Source of the DNA: Oasisia sp. SBJ-2009 | Lineage: Eukaryota > Annelida > Polychaeta > Sabellida > Siboglinidae | NCBI GenBank assembly: GCA_964017155.1 | Contig: OZ024865.1 | Span: 34,432,938-34,496,937, forward strand | Length of the DNA: 64,000 nt | Direction: 5' to 3' | Part shown: in pieces, positions 23,401 through 38,400 of the stretch | Layout of the letters: the number at the start of each line of letters is the position of its first letter | How positions within the stretch are numbered: the stretch's first letter is position 1 | Position numbers and translations under genes: made by a program | The notes under the pieces: model-generated | What the model was told of the DNA's origin: nothing | The model's database searches: none | The model's input: only the letters and a program-made list of their open reading frames with translations

Positions 23401-26400
23401 TATGTGGTTCTCCTATCTCATTTATAATGTTTCTTCCGTTCTTAATGCATCCACATTCTTTGCTTACCTCTCCGTGGCAGTTCATTCCAAATCTTCAGCA
23501 CATAATACCTCACATTAATAAAATTTATATAAAAATGTATTCTAAATTTATATATAAAAAATGTATTCTAAATTTATTTAAAAAAAATATGTATTTTAAA
23601 TTAATAAAAAAAAATTACATTTATTAACAAAATTAAAAATTTGTTTTAAATTTATGAAAATTTATTTTTATCTTAATCCAGATGATTGGTGAGTATAAAG
23701 CTCGCCTATGCAATGGTTCCACCTGTTGGCAATGTAGCTTTAATTTATTATTGTTTTTAATAAATCAAATTTATTTTGACATGACATGACAAGGTGTGTC
23801 TACTGCTGTAGGGGGGTCGGAGCGATGGAGATGGTTGCCATGGATATGAAGTTGCGTGGCATGTACATCGCCCGACAACTCAGCTTTCAAGGAGTTACAT
23901 TCCGCATTGAAGAGATCTCAATCTCCGAGAACTACAAGAACATCTACAATGCCGCAGTGACACTGGTACGTGGCCGTGTTACCGTTACTAAATCTGCCTC
24001 GATCGGTGATCGTTTGGATTATATCCCATGATGCACCACTGTAGGGTGTTATGTTCTTTATGCCCTTTCCTTGTAATGTTGTGGGTGGGCGTGAATGAAA
24101 CTTATTAGTTATTGTTAGTTATGTTAAACTAATTAACTTGTTATTAGTTGTAATGAGAAGGTTCGTGTAAATGTTTAATAATCATATATTATTTAATATA
24201 GCGCCACATCCAACTTCAAATTGTTCATGGTGCTTTACATACATTAAAATCTAAAAATACAAATATACACCAGAAGAAAAACACATAAATATACTAGTGA
24301 CATATATAAAAAAAACTATGAAAATAAATATAATGATACAAATTATTTAAGCTGAATAGAAATGTTTACCTACAACCTCACAGGTTGACATCAATTGTGC
24401 TAGAAATATATTTAAATATGATTTGAACTTTGACCTTTCAGTGGGTGGATGCGCGGGACAAGTTCCAGCGCGCTGCGGACCTGATCGACGCCGAACAGCG
24501 CATGAAGAAGGGCATGTGGGGCCAGTTCTGGTCGGCCCACCAGCGCTTCTTCAAGTACCTGTGTATCTCGGCCAAAGTGGCCCACTGCGTACAGCTCGTT
24601 CGCGAGGCTGTCAAGAATGGCAAGGTAGCGATTGTGCACACTGTGTTTTCATCAATTATGGAAATCGTAAAAAGTCACTGAATTTACCAGTGAATTTTCC
24701 AGGCTTAGAAACAAATTGAATTTTATTAATTGGCCCACCGAGAGTTTGTACAGATTGTGGAAATCATACAAAGACGTTAAGTTTTACTAGTGAATTTTTT
24801 AAGTTTTAGAAGCAATCATAATGTTACTAAACATCCCGGAGTGTCATCATATTTCAAAATTGTGGTTTAGTGTTTATATTTTTGTGAACAGTAAACTAGT
24901 AAAGTAAGATTGTATGAAATCCACAATTGTGGTTTAGTCTGTACAGTGCTGATATTTTCGCAAAGAAAATTAGTGTGAAATTCAGGTTAAAGTACATTGT
25001 AATGTGTCTGAGTGAGTGGTATTCCATTGGTAAAGTCAGAATCACATGACAGGTCCTATTGGAGGCTTATTCATACATCAAAGTGTTCAAGACTAATCAA
25101 GCCTTTAATAATTTCCATATGACATGTTCCTCTAGTGGGCGCACCGCTTGTGACACTTCTGTACGACAAGCCGCTATTCAGGTTTTGGCAAACTTTGCCA
25201 TTCAAAGCATTTTAACTAATAATTATCCACTATGTGCAGCCACTTGTTGTATACGGTGGCCAAGCTGAATAAATTATGTATTTAATCGTTTTTATAGTTT
25301 ATTATTGCTCTCCAATAGTTTACGAAAATTGTCACGTTTTTTAAGATGGATTATCCAAACCTGCAGTCCCTGCAATGGCGGAAGGCAGTATTTCGACCAG
25401 TGATTTGCCATTGTATGTTTTGGATGGTTTATTTGATAGTTTTGGCAAAGAAACTATATCAGATGATGATGAAGTTCAAAACTATGACAATGTTGACTTA
25501 CCAACGAAACTGACCATAACAGCGTAATTATTTTTGGTCGATACCGAGACGCCAATGATGATACACGTTAGAGCATAAAACCAGAGGAAGGGCAACATGC
25601 ATTATCAGTGCAATATAAAACAGCTCATTTTTTATTTGCTGATTGTCTTACTTTCAGAAAATATGTAACATCCCTGTTCATAAAATGCATATTTGGTCCT
25701 CAAATCTTGACTTGAAATTACGTTACCAATTTTGCTGTGCACATTCACTGGGACTGCCGTACTCAATGGTCACAGCAGATCAGGGCTGTAGAATTGAAAT
25801 GGTTAAATCAAATAGTCGTATTAAATGTGAAAGTTAACATTTGGCTGAACCTATGTATTCCCTGTGTCCGTTGCAGTGTGTAGTTATTGGACTACAGTCG
25901 ACTGGTGAGGCCCGTACCTTGGAACAACTGGAGGAGTGTGGAGGCGAACTCAACGACTTCGTCTCTACTGCTAAGTACGTACTACTGCTACCACAACATA
26001 TGTACTGTCTTAGTACAGGGCCTACACATTAGTGCATTTCTGATGGCAGTAGAGAAACGTAATATGCTTCTGTTGTGTCATTGATGAAATTTGGGCACGT
26101 GAATAGTTGATTTTATTTGGGATATAGCTTTTTCTCCCTCTCACAAAAAGTTTCTATCATGTTTATTGCATACTCATCTAGTTATGTTACTGTCATCTTA
26201 ACATCCACCCGTGACCTTAATATCTTGCCCAAACCCTAGTGTAATTAGTATGACACCTGAAAATCTTTAGCATAACTTTCTACTCATCGTTACATTGTAC
26301 TATAAGCAATATCTAACCTTTTTCATATGCCCCTGCCACATCCTGATATATCCCATTCTGCTCTGTCGCTCTAGCTAACATTGTACCATCTCCTAATGTC

Positions 26401-29400
26401 TTGAATAGAAATATCTGATAGTAAAATGTTGCATCCATTTTGGTTTATTATTGCTACACAACATGGTACCGGAAAATAATCTGTTACCCTACCAAAGTAT
26501 CTTACCCTCTATGTGATGTTACCCAAACTTAACACCTTACCACAAACGTAACATCTTACTCCATCCTGATATGTTTTGCTCAACCCAGCATTTTACCCAA
26601 CATAATATCTTATCCCCAACATAACGTGTTACCTTCAACATAACGTGTTACCCTCAACATAACATGTTATAAGGTGCTGCATGATTTGGCACTGTAGTAC
26701 CTAGCACGTCTGCTACATCCACGAACTCGCACTGTTTAAGTGTCATCTAAAGACATATTTATTTAAAAGAATATATGGTGCTAGTTAGCCAAATACATGA
26801 CATTTTAGTTACTTTTTAGGGACATTTAGATTTTTAAATGATTTCTAACTTCTTAACATTTAGTTGGAGATACAAGAACTATTATTATTGTTATTATTAT
26901 TATTACCCCCAACATAAGGTGTTACCCCCAACATAACATGTTACCCCCAAAATAAGGTGTTACCCCCAACATAACGTGTTACCCCCAACATAACGTGTTA
27001 CCCCCAACATACTGTGTTACTCCAACATACTGTGTTACCCCAAATTGTCACTGACGGAGCGCCCTCTGTGTAGGGGTGTTTTCCAGACCCTGGTGGAGAA
27101 ACACTTCCCCGCCCCTGACCGTCGCAAGACCCACGACCTATTTGGCCTGGGGAGCAGTCTGTTTGGGGAGAGTCCCCAGTCGTCTCCCACACCCCTCTCA
27201 GGGAAGAGGAAGAAGGACTTGGGTGAGTTACCCTACGAGGGTGCCATTGGTATTGACAAAAAATTATTCTCGCTTGAATCTGTCATCTTGATACCATGGT
27301 GTTATGTTGACGAAAAATCCAGTTAAAATTGTACTGTCGTAGAAATGTGTTATTTTGGCTGTTAAATGACACTTCTACATCTGTGTATATTTACCGTAAT
27401 AATATGCTAACTTTGGGGACGTGTGACGGCATCTCCTAGAAGCGAATATCCACTCACATCTGTGTATTAATTCCCTTATTTTGGCCATAGACTTTGGGGC
27501 TACCAGTTGCTGTAAAGAGTCGTTTCTTTGAGACAGCTTGAGACCTAGTCATTGAGAGCATGAGATGTCAAAGTAATAGTTTACATTGCTGTTGGCATGT
27601 AATAGTAATAAGAAGGAAACTGTAATTGTAATATATTACGTTGTAATGTAGTTGTCGTAAATTGAATAAAGCATTTCGTCGGTCGTTCTTTCGTCCGTCC
27701 GTCCGTGATAACATCAGAATGTGTGGTGTCTGACTGGGGCTATTTTATTTGACATCAGGTTCAAAAGGAAAGAAGAAACGTAAGATGAAGTCAGGTTTCT
27801 CAGATGACTCTGATGACAGTAACTCGAAGGACAAAGGTGACTCATCGTCAGCGCCGACGTCAGCGTCAGACAGTGACAGCGCACAGAGCGGGAGTGACAG
27901 TGATGACATGGATGGTGACAGTGGTGACTCAAACCCGTTTGGCTCCGGCTCGGACAGTGATGATGGTTAGTATCAGTTGGGGGACAGACCACAATATTCT
28001 TTCTGTGTCTATGTAAAAAAAATTGATTTTTGTCCAATATTGATAAGATAATGAACTGATAAGGAAATTCTTCTGTCGTTAAACAGAATCCGTTGTGAAA
28101 CTAACAGACATTTTTAAATACAAGAAGCCACCGCCATATGACAGATGACACAATTTCCATGAGACATAAAAGTATTCTGTTGTGCTCATAAGAATGTGAG
28201 TGAAATGACCGTGACATTGTGATTAGATGGATCTACTTTCGTTTCTGCAGACCCGTGGTTGAAGAAAGCGAAAGTGAAGAAAGACAAGAGGAAGATGAAG
28301 CAAAAGAAGGCGAAGAAGAAGAAGAAAAAGAAGAAACACTCAAAGAAGTCGAAGAAGAAGGATGACAGTGACCTTGACAGTGACATTGACGACCAGTTTG
28401 ACAAAGCCCTGGAGGCTGCGGGGCTGAAGGCGACATCGGAGAACTCATCCAACCCGTTCAGTCAGTTCACTAGTAAGTATTGTTGCGTGGTACATTTCCT
28501 TTGTAGTGCTAATGATTGTTGTGAGTTATATTTCAACAAAAACAGTGGGCACAGTTGAGCCTCGCTTTTCAGTCTCCTCATCCAAAGACAGTCCCAACTG
28601 ACTATGATTACTTTTCTATTCAAATCAGTAACCCAATATCGCATTTTGAATTTATATTCTCAGCACAGGAATTTGTATTACTGTAATAGTCATTTATCCT
28701 GTCGACTCCAGGGTAGAACCACTAAATATTTGTTCTACACAACAAAGAATTGCTTTGCAGTTAGTTTCGTTTGACACAAATCAAGTTCGGTTATATTCAA
28801 AATTAATAATGTGAAAAGTGTCGCCAATAGGTGCAGTTTGGTTAGTAAAAAATGTGAATGTTTGTTGAATTCTTTCTTGATCTTTGAAAATGTTAATGTT
28901 GTTGTAGAAATAGCTAGACAGTTTGAACAGTTTCACTTAAGTTAAACTCGACTCAACCGAAAATAATTTAACACCATTCTCTGTAATATGTTATCAACTA
29001 GATTGCAGATATGTACAAATGAGCAAGGTCATTACATATATTATTAGATGCATTTAATTTTGAGTGTCAGATAAGTCTAGCACGAGTTGCAAAGTATAAC
29101 TAAGATACACTTGGCCAGCACTCGGCCCCAGTGAACTAATCCCTGCTACTGTGATGTGATGACAGACAAGAAGACTCCGCTGGCTCCTGGCATGGACGCT
29201 GTTGATGCTGCCATCGCCATGAAAGCTGACCTACTCGAGAAAATTGAGAAGCTAGGAGACAAACTACCTCCGAATACCATTGACGAGCTCATTGACTCGT
29301 TTGGTGGCCCCGAGGCAGTGGCAGAGGTAGGGACTAGGAAGTCAGCGTCACACCTCACTCAGACCCCACAACACTGGGATAATCTGAATTTCTACAAAAC

Positions 29401-32400
29401 TTTCTTTTTAGTAAACATTTCCAAAGTATTTATCTGCATGTTACGCTTATGGTGAAATTATGAACTCTTGGCTTCTAACCACATACTCGGTTTTGCTATA
29501 GTTTACAAATTAATATCTTCACTGTGTTATTAGAACTTTTTTATTATTATTTATTTTTTAATAATAATTAAAAAAATATTTAATTCACAGTTTATACAAT
29601 CTTCGGAAAAACATCTGTCAAAATCACAAAATAATGTCTTGTGTGCAAGCAATTGATATGATTATATTTGATGCAGACCAGCTTTGGGAATGGCACTGTT
29701 GTGTATTTTAAAATGACACTTGTGTGTTTAAGAATGGCACTGTTATGTATTTAAGAGTGGCACTGTTGTGTATGGCACTGTTGTGTATTTAACAATGGCA
29801 CTGTTGTGTAATTTAACAATGGCACTATTGTGTATTCACGAATGGCACTATTGTGTATTCACGAATGGCACTGTTGTGTATTTAAAAGTGGCACTGTTAT
29901 GTATTTAAGAATGGCAATGTTGTGTATTTAAAAGTGGCACTGTTATGTATTTAAGAATGGCACTGTTATGTATTTAAGAATGGCACTGTTGTGTATTTAA
30001 GAATGACGCTGTTGTGTATTTAAAAGTGGCACTGTTGTGTATTTAAGAATGGCACTGTTGTGTATTTAAGAGTGGCACTGTTGTGTATTTAAGAATGGCA
30101 CTGTTGTGTATTTAAAAGTGGCACTGTTGTGTATTTAAGAATGGCACTGTTGTGTATTTAAAAGTGGCACTGTTGTGTATTTAAGAATGGCACTGTTGTG
30201 TATTTAAGAGTGGCACTGTTGTGTATTTAAAAGTGGCACTGTTGTGTATTTAAGAATGGCACTGTTGTGTATTTAAAAGTGGCACTGTTGTGTATTTAAG
30301 AATGGCACTGTTGTGTATTACAGATGACAGGACGTAAGGGTCGTGTGGTGAGCACAGAGAATGGCAGTATCCAGTATGAGTCGAGGAGTGAGATTGACGT
30401 CCCACTCGAAATACTCAATCTCACAGAGAAACAACGCTTCATGGACGGTGAGAAGGTGAGTGGTGGGTGATCGTGTCACAGCTCTGTGGGTCCTTGTCAT
30501 GGGCCGGGGATTGGGTTGGCTTTTCTTCCGACCCACTTCACATTATCTACCTTACAAGATGTTTCTTAAACTAAGCTTTTCCTGGGCCAGACAACACAAA
30601 ACAATTGTAACTAATACTGTTGCCATTTATAACTTATCAATGATATTTTATGCAATAACCAAGACAAGTCCAATGTAGTTCAGAAATTGAAATGGCCAAT
30701 TGAATGACATTTATTAATTAAATTGGTAGGAATAACATGTAACTCTAAAAACCCTACAACTATAGGACACTGAGCCCCTATCCAAGGTTTCTCCGAGGCC
30801 AAACCTCACAAGAACATTCTACATATAAAACTAATACATGCAAGAATATAAACATTCCCACCAAATACAAATTTTTTACTTTAAAAAGGTGGTGCCAATT
30901 CGCCACAAGGTCACAAAAATTACTGTGACCACCCCACTGCATTTACTGCATGTTTTGGTGACAGTAGCATTTCTAACCAAAAATAATTACTTATTACATC
31001 GAATTTTGCAATGATCATACAAAATACGATTCTGTTTATATAACAGTCAATTATATATATTTGACATTTTTCTGGTTTGCCAGTAATATGTTTTAGGCAT
31101 ATTTTCAGTAACATGGTGTTTCCTGTTTGTCTGTTCCAGAACATAGCCATCATCTCAGAGGCCGCTAGTTCCGGTATCTCCCTGCAGGCGGACAGACGTG
31201 AAATCAACCAGAAGCGGCGTGTTCACATCACGCTCGAGCTTCCGTGGAGTGCAGATCGGGCGATTCAACAGTTCGGTGAGTTCAGAACAAACGGTTTTGT
31301 GATGAGCTGTTATATTACCAATTTGCCTGTATTGAAACACCTGAAAAGTTTGTTAATTTCAAATTAAACCTGTGTGAAATGAAGTCTATCCACGATATTG
31401 TATGCTAGTCTAAAACGTGTTCTAAATAATATATTAGGTTGGCAAGGTATCATGTAGTATGTTATTTCAAGATTGTCAGCAATACCTAATTCAGATTTTT
31501 TTTTTATATTGTTAAAGCGACATGGTCCATTCGTAGCTTTTTATTTTTATTGCAAAATCATGTTAATCAGTATAAATTATAACTATTGTAGTGTCCTGAC
31601 TGCCAATAAATGTTTTATCGAAACAGAACTGACTTCGTAATGTTAAACGTCGAATGTTTATATACGCTGTCACTCAAATCACAGCGAGTGACACCCACCC
31701 TTTCACCTTTACCAACTGGGAGCTGTGCACCTGGCTGGGTGTGGCGTTAGTGGCGTCATCTTGTGTTCATGTGATACTGCATCGCGTGATCATGCATTTC
31801 CTTCTGGGCTTTTAGCCACGCCTACAATGGTTTCGAAAACGCCTCGTGGTCGATTTGTAAACAGAGTTAAGCACCCTTTATTGCGTCTATTTTCAACCCC
31901 TAAATGGTACATGAAAACATATTTTGACTGTCTTTATGCTATAATAGGTATCATTTATACCGTATAACATGATTTTGCAATAAAAATAAAAAGCCACGAA
32001 CAGACCATGTCGTTGTTGAAGTTGTTTTCAAAGACGTTTCTGAAAGTCTGCTCATTCTTGGTGATGAAGGATCTAGGCATTGTGGGACTACGTGCATAAC
32101 CAGCAATTCACACATGCAAACTGTATGCGACCTTTCACAAATTAAGAATTTCATAAAGTATATATGTAAGACGTCACGGGTGCACGTTCTAAGTTATTTC
32201 ACCCAGTGGCGCCCCCTGTGTTGCAGGTCGCACACATCGGTCGAACCAAGTGAGCGCGCCCCAATACGTCTTCCTCATCTCAGAGTTGGCCGGCGAGCGA
32301 AGATTCGCTTCGACGGTCGCAAAGAGACTCGAGAGTCTGGTGAGGAATTCAGGCAATTGCTTCATTTCCTGTTCCGATATAAATCATACAAGATTACATA

Positions 32401-35400
32401 ATGGCATCTCCAGACACAGCCATTTTGATCTACTAATGTAAATCGTCGCTGTAGTTGTTTTGAAAATTCACAAGTGCAACTCTTATAAACTAACTGTAAG
32501 TTTTTGGTATTGCAGTGTAATTTGTTGCATTGTCATAGCCGTTTTATCAAAACAGAACTAAATTAATAGGAAATATAACTCGGAAATGAGTGTTGTTTTC
32601 TCGCTTGTGAACAGGGGGCGCTGACGCATGGTGATCGTAGAGCAACGGAAATTCGTGATCTCAGTCGATTCAACATCGACAACAAAGTGAGTGATGGACG
32701 CGGCTAGAGTTATAAAAGCAATTGTAGCCGAAAAAACACTGACGACAGTTAGGCATACAAGCTCCTAATAAAATATCATATTTTAGTTTTATTTAACTAA
32801 TATTTTAATTAACTGAGTGGTTTGTAGATTTCCCCCCCCCAGTAATTTAGAATTGTCATGGTAATTTTGTACAATACTTTTAATGCATATGACTTCCTTT
32901 TTCTAATGCCAAATAATTTGAAAGTGGTTGTATGTAAAGTAAAATGTTTACCACCTGGACTGACTGGTTTCTTTGTAGTACGGTCGAGCAGCTCTTGAGT
33001 CCACCATGAAGTCCATCGTTGGCCTGGAGGCACCCCTAGTAAAACCACCTGCCGAATACCCAGGAAACTTCTTTGAAGGTGCGAACGTTATAAGCTCATA
33101 TATGGGTAATTTCGTCTGACTCGTTTAATTTTGTTGCATTTAGCTGAAGCATCACTGTATTAAATGTTTTCTATTTACATGTTGCATTAAAAAAATGTGT
33201 GCATTTGTAAAATCTAGAATACCTGTGGAAACATTTGAGGTCATCATGTGTTGATGCAGCTACTACAGATGCATCACACACACCTGGCTTTACTGCACCA
33301 TACATTATAGGAGAAGTAAAATCTCTAGTTTTGTGCAAGAGGAATCACTTTAGTATAATGTGTGGTGCTACTGTAATGGCAGCAAAAAGTCAAGTGGTAG
33401 TCTGTTTATAAATGAATGATTGAATTAGGGAATGGATGAACGAACGAACGAATGAAAGAAAGAATGAATCACCACATTCCTCTTGTTGGTTCACAGATGC
33501 TAAGACAGCATTGATTGGCGTTGGTCTCCTCACTATTGACGAACGTTATGGCATGCCAGTGCTTGAGAAAGGTATGTCACACTCCAATATTCAATGTAAT
33601 TTTCACATTAATTTGTCCTCTTTGTAATCTTTCATCACGCAGTGTTTCAGTGATCACGTTGTATTTGTAATTTGTGGTTTATTTTTATTCAACCTCTTAT
33701 GCGATAATGTCACACGTATGTATAGCATTTTTGTCAGAGTCACCAACTTAATTATGTATAATGTTTCTCTGGATGGCTGTACGTGTGTGACTGATGACAC
33801 TTGTTGCCATGCAGACTACAACAGCATCAGCAAGTTCCTGAACCGTCTCCTGGGTATCGAAGTGACTCTACAGAACGCCTTCTTCCGCTACTTCATGAAC
33901 ACACTCGCCGCCATCATCCTGCAGGCGAAGAGGAACGGGCGCTGGGACATGGGCATTCTGGGTAATCATTTTCACAATGAGGTTATAACTGCTAGGATTT
34001 TGTTAACTTCTGCAGATGCTTAGTTAAATATCTTCAATAAATTACTTTATCTCACAAGTAGAGAGAATGGAAATAATTACTATAAGAATTTCAGAGTTCT
34101 CATTGGTTGGTAGCAAATTGGTTACTATGTTTACCTGGAGCAGACCGAATGGAAGGAGCTCCCTGTCTGTTGCAGTCTTATGTGTGGTGGTGTGGGAGCT
34201 CTTTGAAATTGTCTGAAGAAAATATTAAACCATAATTTAGCTTTGAATGGGTAGATCTATATTACCTTTGTCGGTGAGAAATGGTTCATTCTGGGACAGA
34301 CACTGTCCACACAGCTGTGTGTAGATTGAAGTTTCTAAATATTTGAGAAGGATTTGTTGATGTTTTGAATGTTTTTGTGTCAGATCTTGGAGCTGGTAGC
34401 GAGGACGTCAAGAAGATTCACACGAAGACGTTTGTTGGGAACTTCTCAGGCACGACGACCAAGACAGAGCTACACACGGTCAGTGTCTCTGTCTGTGTCA
34501 TTCCTCAGTTAGACTGTCATCATAAGGCCTTCACGCAGTCACTTGCTAAGTCAGTTGTGTGGTAGTTCATCAGTCAATACAATGTTGTGACTGTGTTGTT
34601 GTTGTTGTTGTTGTCCTGCAGGTGGTAGTTGAGAGAGGGTTGCAGTGGGAGGCGGCGCTAGACATCTGGAAGGACCACACCGGCAATGACGACGGCTTCT
34701 ACATCTCGTCACAGGTGAGTTCCTGCATATCACTGTTGATTTTATAACTTGTTGCTCTGGATTCGGAAAAGGTAAACGAAGTATATTTACCTGTCAAGAA
34801 TATATACGTCCTTTTACTTCTCTAACAGTAAAATCCTCTAACAGTTTCTTATGTAAAGGTCCATTGATATGGAACAGAATTCCGCTTACCATCCAGCAAA
34901 AAACAACATAAAAAGTTTTGCAGTATCACTAAAACCAATTGTTGTAAACAACAATTCAATATAAAATACCTATTCATATATGTATGTATTATATCCTTGT
35001 CATTGTCGGTAATTGGTATTACTACATGTCTGCTATACATGTCAATTGAACATTTATATTTGAATATTATTGTTACGTTTTACACACCTGGTCAATCACA
35101 AAAAACTATAAGTATGTGTTACACATGAAAGTATTATTATAACATCATTGTTTATACAGCTATGGTAGGGTTGGCAGCGACCAGTTTTATTTAGGAGAAA
35201 TGGTTTCGTAATAATAATTATTATATAAACCAATTGGTAACAGCCTTAATTGGCTCTGCTGTCTGCCCGGAATCGTACATGATATAATTGATTGTTACAT
35301 TTGTTGTTTATACATACTGTTTGCTTTGTATGATTCCAAAAATAAATATTCAATTCAATTCAGCATTCTTTGGTGGACTTAATTAACAGTTGTGTCACAA

Positions 35401-38400
35401 GACCTACATCATGTGACCCACTGTAGGCCAGAGATCCAGCTTAAATTTAACTGCGAAAACCAAAAGTTTCTTTAGTAGTAAATACACTTCATTATTATTA
35501 ACCACCAAAGCAGCTATTCATTCAAGCCTAAATGAATAGTTTCTTCTATAAAATCACTTTAATCTGGCATAATTCAAAAGTTTTTATGAATGAGTATATA
35601 GAACTTAACTATTTAAATTATACAACAGGGTCACACATTTGTTTTATTGGATTGATACAATGAACATAATATTATGGTATGTAATTTTATTTTGGGCAGA
35701 AGAGAAATTTGTAGTGAATTTCATCATTATTTAGAATTAATAGTGAGGAAATCAATTTTGTGTCACCAGCCCAAGATCTACCCTTTTAAACTTTCTTTCC
35801 CTCACAACTACATAGCATCGCAACCATCTATTAATGACGTGGAATTGATTATAGATTGAATAATTTCCTTAACTGTTTATATTTAGAAATATTTGGGTTA
35901 TATTTTCATCTATGTTTGCCTGCCGACAAATATAATTTGGCAAACAGCACTTTTTCAAACAAATATAACATGACATTTTAAGTTAAGATGTCCTGACCAA
36001 ACACATGTGTGTCACCTGTCAGTCTGTATTCCAGTTATTATAAAACAACACATTGAAATTTTGATCAGCATTAGGTAGATTAGGTAGAGTGTATCAGGGT
36101 TTTATTTTTATGCAAAACCAAATTATTGCCAGTCACATGTTTTGGTGGACACATGGATATAAACTATTATGCCAGTTTACAAACTGTGTCTGATGACCTG
36201 AAATGGACTACAAACACACATGTGACACCATTTACACTTCTAAGGCATAACTGACAATACCTATGGTTTAGGAACACCTTTTTTTGCTCCTTAATTTGTT
36301 TTACCCATCCACCCATATTTCTACCCATCCCCAACTGTTTTTACCCGTCCAAATGACGGGTGGACAGGTCTCTGCATAAAGCTATGAAATGTATCATGGT
36401 TGCAAGTTCTTGTCTTTACAATTCAGTTTTACATTGGACTTATTGAGTTTCAATGGTATATACCCACTGGCCATGCAGAATACACTGAAATGAGACAAAT
36501 ACAAAAGATGTGCGAAAAAATGTCAATCTGTTTCCCTGTCCGTTAGGTGCGAAATGAGAAACGGACGGCTGTATTGGTGACTTTGATGACACGGAAGAAG
36601 AGAGAACGACTGTATGGAGTCTACCGACCAAACACGGGCCTACAGCCTCGCTATGAGGCCCTGGAGGAACTGAAGAAAAAATACAGAAAGGTATGGATTT
36701 ATGTCACATATGAAGTCACGCATTATGTTTTGTGTGAGCCAATAAAAGCTGTCTAGGTCGTCTCATGTAAAATAACCTAATTCAGCATATATATATATTT
36801 TATAGTTTCATCTTTCATTGTCCACTTTGGTTTCCTTAACAAATAATTCATGACTAATAAAAACGAATAAAATGCATTTACAAACTGAAAGAGTAAAAAA
36901 ACAATAGAAGATATGATTACCGTGTGTTGTTTAAAAACATTGCTTTTTAATTTTCACTTTAGCAATGAATTGAAAACTAATAAATACTTAACAACTGAGA
37001 TGTCGTTTTCAAACACGATCTATGAAATCTAAAATAATAACTCCAGTGAAGATCCAGCTAATTACCTCTGGGAGACAGTCAGTTTAGAGGCTCAGTGTAG
37101 AGTGTGAGTGCCAGTGTAGAGGTAGTGTGTCTGTGTAGACTTACTGTACGTGTCCGTGTTTGCTGTACATATGTGTCTGTTTGATGTATGTGTCTGTGCT
37201 TGCTTATGTGTCTGTTTTTGCTGTATGTGTCTGTGTTTACTGTATGTGTCTGTGTTTACTGTATGTGTGTGTGTGTATGTGTCTCAGGGTCTGTGTCTGC
37301 TGTATGTGTCTGTGTCTGTGTTTGCTGTATGTGTCTGCTGTATGTGTCTGTGTCTGCTGTATGTGTCTGTGTCTGCTGTATGTGTCTGTGTCTGCTGTAT
37401 GTGTCTGTGTCTGCTGTATGTGTCTGTGTCTGCTGTATGTGTCTGTGTCTGTGTTTGCTGTATGTGTCTGTGTTTGCTGTATGTGTCTGTGTCTGCTGTA
37501 TGTGTCTGTGTCTGCTGTATGTGTCTGTGTCTGCTGTATGTGTCTGTGTCTGCTGTATGTGTCTGTGTCTGCTGTATGTGTCTGTGTTTGCTGTATGTGT
37601 CTGTGTTTGCTGTATGTGTCTGTGTCTGCTGTATGTGTCTGTGTCTGTGTTTGCTGTATGTGTCTGCTGTATGTGTCTGTGTCTGCTGTATGTGTCTGTG
37701 TCTGCTGTATGTGTCTGTGTTTGCTGTATGTGTCTGTGTTTGCTGTATGTGTCTGTGTCTGCTGTATGTGTCTGTGTCTGTGTTTGCTGTATGTGTCTGC
37801 TGTATGTGTCTGTGTCTGCTGTATGTGTCTGTGTCTGCTGTATGTGTCTGTGTTTGCTGTATGTGTCTGTGTTTGCTGTATGTGTCTGTGTCTGCTGTAT
37901 GTGTCTGCTGTATGTGTCTGTGTCTGCTGTATGTGTCTGCTGTATGTGTCTGTGTCTGCTGTATGTGTCTGTGTTTGCTGTATGTGTCTGTGTCTGCTGT
38001 ATGTGTCTGTGTTTGCTGTATGTGTCTGTGTTTGCTGTATGTGTCTGTGTCTGCTGTATGTGTCTGTGTCTGCTGTATGTGTCTGTGTTTGCTGTATGTG
38101 TCTGTGTCTACTGTATGTGTCTGTGTTTGCTGTATGTGTCTGTGTCTGCTGTATGTGTCTGTGTCTGCTGTATGTGTCTGTGTCTGCTGTATGTGTCTAT
38201 GTTTGCTGTATGTGTCTGTGTCTGTGTTTGCTGTATGTGTCTGTGTCTACTGTATGTGTCTGTGTCTGCTGTATGTGTCTATGTTTGCTGTATGTGTCTG
38301 TGTCTGTGTTTGCTGTATGTGTCTGTGTTTGCTGTATGTGTCTGTGTCTGCTGTATGTGTCTATGTTTGCTGTATGTGTCTGTGTCTGTGTTTGCTGTAT

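Larger units (their letters stand above)
17417..25974 (+). other. SBNO1: SBNO1 exons 6-14: first helicase-like lobe (motifs I, II, III)
   Basis: Exons are 17417-17626, 18526-18610, 20534-20624, 20998-21159, 22048-22183, 22490-22595, 23812-23965, 24442-24624 and 25877-25974, covering residues about 837-1245. Exon 7 carries the Walker A-like [11 protein letters not shown], exon 10 starts [11 protein letters not shown] (Walker B/DECH) and ends at ASATG. Exons 12-14 carry [32 protein letters not shown] and [18 protein letters not shown], all near-identical to vertebrate SBNO1. The exon 8 acceptor at 20533 is the last of about 20 tandem copies of the same acceptor. Confidence 0.95.
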
